Assembly: GCA_959347315.1 (NCBI GenBank) | Contig: OY365807.1 | Location: 28,290,810-28,354,809, forward strand | Source of the DNA: Bimastos eiseni | Taxonomy: Eukaryota; Annelida; Clitellata; Crassiclitellata; Lumbricidae | DNA length: 64,000 bases | Reading direction: 5' to 3' | Shown: in pieces, positions 61,601 to 64,000 of the stretch | Layout: every line of letters starts with the position of its first letter | Numbering within the stretch: position 1 is the stretch's first letter | The notes under the pieces: model-generated | What the model saw: only the letters and a program-made list of their open reading frames with translations | The model's database searches: none | Told to the model about the DNA's origin: nothing | Translations under genes and position numbers: made by a program

Positions 61601-63339
61601 CTTAATTGAGTCTACGTCAACCTCGCTTGTTGGAGCTTATTAGAACTACTGAATTTTCGTATTCGCTTCTTAACTATGTGCATGGCAAAGCTATATTAGA
61701 GCAACATTGTCGCTCCTAGTGGATTATACAACCAAATATGAACTAATTATTGTAAAACAGGCAAACGAGTGACTGCTAACATTATAAATTGATGATAAAA
61801 GGACGACTTTTTGCACAGCGGCTCCGTATTGGAGACAGAATAAGGTACCAACGGACGTGGTAGTGATCGAAGACGATCCGGCTGAGATAGATTGTCTGGC
61901 AGATGGATCACCTCGACCTACCATTGAATGGTACATCAACGGTGTACCTATTAATGGTATGTAGCATTAACAACGTAAAATATAAATTCATGACTTCAAA
62001 GCAGCATATATAGATATCGATAAGACGAAGCACGGACTTATTTTCATTCCATTGATATTATTCACAATTTGCGAAATGCTCCTTAATAATAAATACGCTG
62101 TCATCATGGAATCAACTGTTGTTACTATTCTCTAATGAAGTTACAGCGTGTCACTAAGATGTTATTGTTTTAATTTACTTTGAGTAGCTGCGTTTATAAT
62201 AAATGTAACTTTAAGAATCGTTTGATGATAATACCCTTAAAAATTTCACTGTGAGAAGCACAACAGAATTTGACTTTCGACAAGGGTTTGCGGCTTTGAT
62301 AATAACAACAGAAACGCATGTGAAGGTCATATAATCATCACTCACTCACTCACTCACTCACTCACTCACTCACTCACTCACTCACTCACTCACTCACTCA
62401 CTCACTCACTCACTCACTCACTCACTCACTCACTCACTCACTCACTCACTCACTCACTCACTCACTCACTCACTCACTCACTCACTCACTCACTCACTCA
62501 CTCACTCACTCACTCACTCACTCACTCACTCACTCACTCACTCACTCACTCACTCACTCACTCACTCACTCACTCACTCACTCACTCACTCACTCACTCA
62601 CTCACTCACTCACTCACTCACTCACTCACTCACTCACTCACTCACTCACTCACTCACTCACTCACTCACTCACTCACTCACTCACTCACTCACTCACTCG
62701 CTCACTCGCTCACTCGCTCACTAGCTCACTAGCTCACTCGCTCAATAGCTCACTCGCTCACTCGCTCACTAGCTCACTAGCTCAATAGCTCACTCGCTCA
62801 CTCGCTCAATAGCTCACTAGCTCACTCGCTCAATAGCTCAATAGCTCAATAGCTCAATAGCTCAATAGCTCACTAGCTCAATAGCTCAATAGCTCAATAG
62901 CTCACTAGCTCACTAGCTCAATAGCTCAATAGCTCAATAGCTCAATAGCTCAATAGCTCACTAGCTCACTAGCTCAATAGCTCAATAGCTCACTAGCTCA
63001 CTCGCTCATTAAACCATTATTTCATTCATTCATTCGTCTGTTCGCATACAAGCTTAAATACAAAACACGTACATACAGACGTACACGCTTACATACATAC
63101 ATACATACATACACTGGCTTACTTCGAATTAACAACGACCTGCAGTGTTGAGGTGATTGGTTGGGTTACATATTGAGCTGAGTTTTCTTCAGAGGTTGAA
63201 GCGGACGAGCGACGAAGGGTGACCGGAAATAGAGTCTCCTATGACCAGGTGACCATATCGAGCGACAGACACGTCTTCCAATGTTCAGCAACGAACGAAC
63301 ACGGACAGATTCTCACCAACATCATCTTCAACATACAAG
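56349..63339 (+). CDS. L1/neuroglian-type cell adhesion molecule, exons for Ig1-Ig4 (3' part outside window)
   Basis: Neuronal-type adhesion receptor of the immunoglobulin superfamily; L1/neuroglian proteins have six Ig domains, fibronectin III repeats, one membrane span and an ankyrin-binding tail. Exons: 56349-56478, 57368-57552, 58164-58358, 59157-59303, 59864-59969, 60635-60822, 61819-61956, 63193-63339. Every junction keeps the frame. Each Ig domain is split over two exons, and all four have the paired Cys and the Trp or equivalent. Diagnostic of the L1 family are RITQHPMPEMAFRVGEDVTL in Ig1, CNPPKNYPTGRIYW and GRLYFSNVIPED in Ig2, SDKAIRGQNKRLKCIFSGLP in Ig3 and DGSPRPTIEWYINGVPI in Ig4. 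The last donor in view is GC rather than GT. Ig5 onward and a convincing signal-peptide exon are not seen here. Confidence 0.92.
58164..59303 (+). CDS. Ig2 of the L1-type CAM (two exons)
   Basis: Exons 58164-58358 and 59157-59303, joined G+GT. PLNLSCNPPKNYPTGRIYWG carries the first Cys and Trp. GRLYFSNVIPEDS is the L1-family hallmark, and NLFYVCVVHN carries the second Cys. The intron holds (TA)n arrays and an imperfect inverted repeat at 58500-58553. Confidence 0.92.
58563..58628. repeat. (TA)n microsatellite in the L1-type CAM intron
   Basis: About 65 bp of TA. Overlapping frames of Tyr-Ile repeats are artefacts. Confidence 0.95.
59864..60822 (+). CDS. Ig3 of the L1-type CAM (two exons)
   Basis: Exons 59864-59969 and 60635-60822, joined CT+A to give CIFSGLPTPRVTWKRLDG. 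The second Cys is in EYSDAGLYECTAANSEGIAS. The acceptor at 60634 (GGGGAAG) has a poor pyrimidine tract, but the frame across the join is exact. Confidence 0.9.
60092..60260 (+). repeat. TTTATATAGCGYC-type interspersed repeat, copy 3
   Basis: GTTTATATAGCGTCTCTTTT then CTACTCAAGGGCGCTGC, followed by CATTAGCGTCGCCC and ATCCAGGCTTGGGACTGGCA. Lies in an L1-type CAM intron. Confidence 0.6.
61007..61451 (+). repeat. 31-bp minisatellite, about 14 copies
   Basis: Near-identical unit GATATAGGGCCTACTATGAT plus ATTATTAGTAT; only a few single-base changes among copies. It lies in the intron between Ig3 and Ig4 of the L1-type CAM. Confidence 0.97.
61819..63339 (+). CDS. Ig4 of the L1-type CAM (two exons)
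   Basis: Exons 61819-61956 (VIEDDPAEIDCLADGSPRPT then IEWYINGVPIN) and 63193-63339 (SSDRHVFQCSATNEHGQILT then NIIFNIQ), joined G+AG. The intron contains the long ACTC array. The second exon ends CAAG|GCAAGA, a GC-type donor in the consensus context for that class. Confidence 0.9.
62338..63009 (+). repeat. (ACTC)n array grading into a CTCAATAG/CTCACTAG array
   Basis: About 360 bp of pure CTCA units (62338-62699) pass into 310 bp of a higher-order 8-bp unit (CTCACTCG, CTCACTAG, CTCAATAG). It is in the intron splitting Ig4, ending about 180 bp before the acceptor. Confidence 0.97.
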
Positions 63340-63469
63340 GCAAGATGACGATCACGACGACGATGATGATCTCATTGTGCGTCTTTAGTCCGTGACTTAG
63401 ATGAATAACTTCACTTGAGTAATCTAACACATGGTTTACTACCTCACCCTATATATCTTATACACTCGA

Positions 63470-64000
63470 GTGATACTACTAGATGACATTGTCCCCTTTC
63501 TGCTGTACCTGTTTAATAGGTTTCTCTATGAAGGTATCCTTCCAGCATCCCAGAAGTGGGCTATTGTCTTTCCCACTCTTAAGAAGCCACACCTGGATCC
63601 TAGCTTGTGCCAAAACTATCGACCTATCGCAAATCTTTCTTTTCTCTCAAAGACTTTAGAGCGACTTGTTTCTCTACAGCTCCTTCCTTACCTTGAGCAA
63701 TCTGGTCTTCTACGTCCCAGACAATCAGGTTTTAGAGCCAACCACTCAACTGAAACTGTTCTTCTTTCTCTTCTATCCGACATCTACTCAGCAATGGATA
63801 AGTCCCATGTCACTCTCTTGGCAATTTATGATGCAACTTCAGCATTCGATATGGTAGACCATGATATACTTCTGCATCGCCTTGAAACATCCTTTGGTCT
63901 TAGTGGTCTCCCTCTTCTTTGGTTTCGCTCTTATCTTACTGATCGTACCCAAATGATCATCCTAGGTGACTCCCGCAGTTCTTGGGTACCTGTTCAATTT
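63470..64000 (+). mobile_element. LINE reverse transcriptase domain, 5'-truncated, runs off the window
   Basis: One open frame from about 63485 to the end reads LPASQKWAIVFPTLKKPHLD, NYRPIANLSFLSKTLERLVS, RQSGFRANHSTETVLL, AIYDATSAFDMVDHDILLHR and WFRSYLTDRTQ. These are the fingers and motif A region (catalytic Asp in AFD) of a CR1/L2/jockey-class non-LTR reverse transcriptase. No stop is seen. The endonuclease part is missing, so this is a 5'-truncated insertion in the L1-type CAM intron. It is the youngest-looking LINE here. Confidence 0.93.

Overview
The window is nuclear DNA from an animal. It is AT-rich, with short coding exons bounded by GT/AG splice sites, long introns, and many SINE, LINE and DNA-transposon remnants and microsatellites. 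Nothing in it looks bacterial. The gene families (a TSPAN13/31-type tetraspanin and an L1/neuroglian-type adhesion molecule), the repeat types and a scattered AGGCCTAC-like word suggest a marine invertebrate. That placement is inference, and I cannot name the species.

Layout: 1-8976 is repeat-rich non-coding DNA, probably the first intron or 5' flank of the tetraspanin. 8977-13295 (+) holds the last four exons of the tetraspanin, all in phase 0, interrupted by an 821-bp hAT-like element. 13296-18450 holds decayed LINE fragments. 18451-26283 (-) is a multi-exon gene for an unrecognised protein that may be axonemal or sperm-microtubule associated. 28264-28787 (-) and 42576-43104 (-) are two near-identical two-exon genes for an 83-residue arginine-rich protein resembling a protamine or sperm nuclear basic protein precursor. 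The DNA between and after them (to about 56 kb) is mostly non-coding and carries SINEs, a small hAT MITE and large tetranucleotide arrays. 56349-63339 (+) is the 5' part of an L1-type cell adhesion gene: eight exons encoding Ig1 to Ig4, running off the right edge. A 5'-truncated LINE reverse transcriptase occupies the last 0.5 kb, inside the next intron of that gene.

The most interesting part is the pair of arginine-rich genes. Each has an acidic 9-residue first exon and a basic second exon with a 60% Arg tail. Each has a promoter with a TATA-like box, a CCAAT-like site (intact in one copy) and an RFX X-box at the same spacing. In each, the 5' splice site lies inside a long intronic hairpin, with at least one compensatory base-pair change between the copies. 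Second exon and 3'UTR are almost identical while intron and promoter have diverged, which points to gene conversion. Together with the neighbouring axoneme-like gene this may be a small sperm-expressed neighbourhood (inference).
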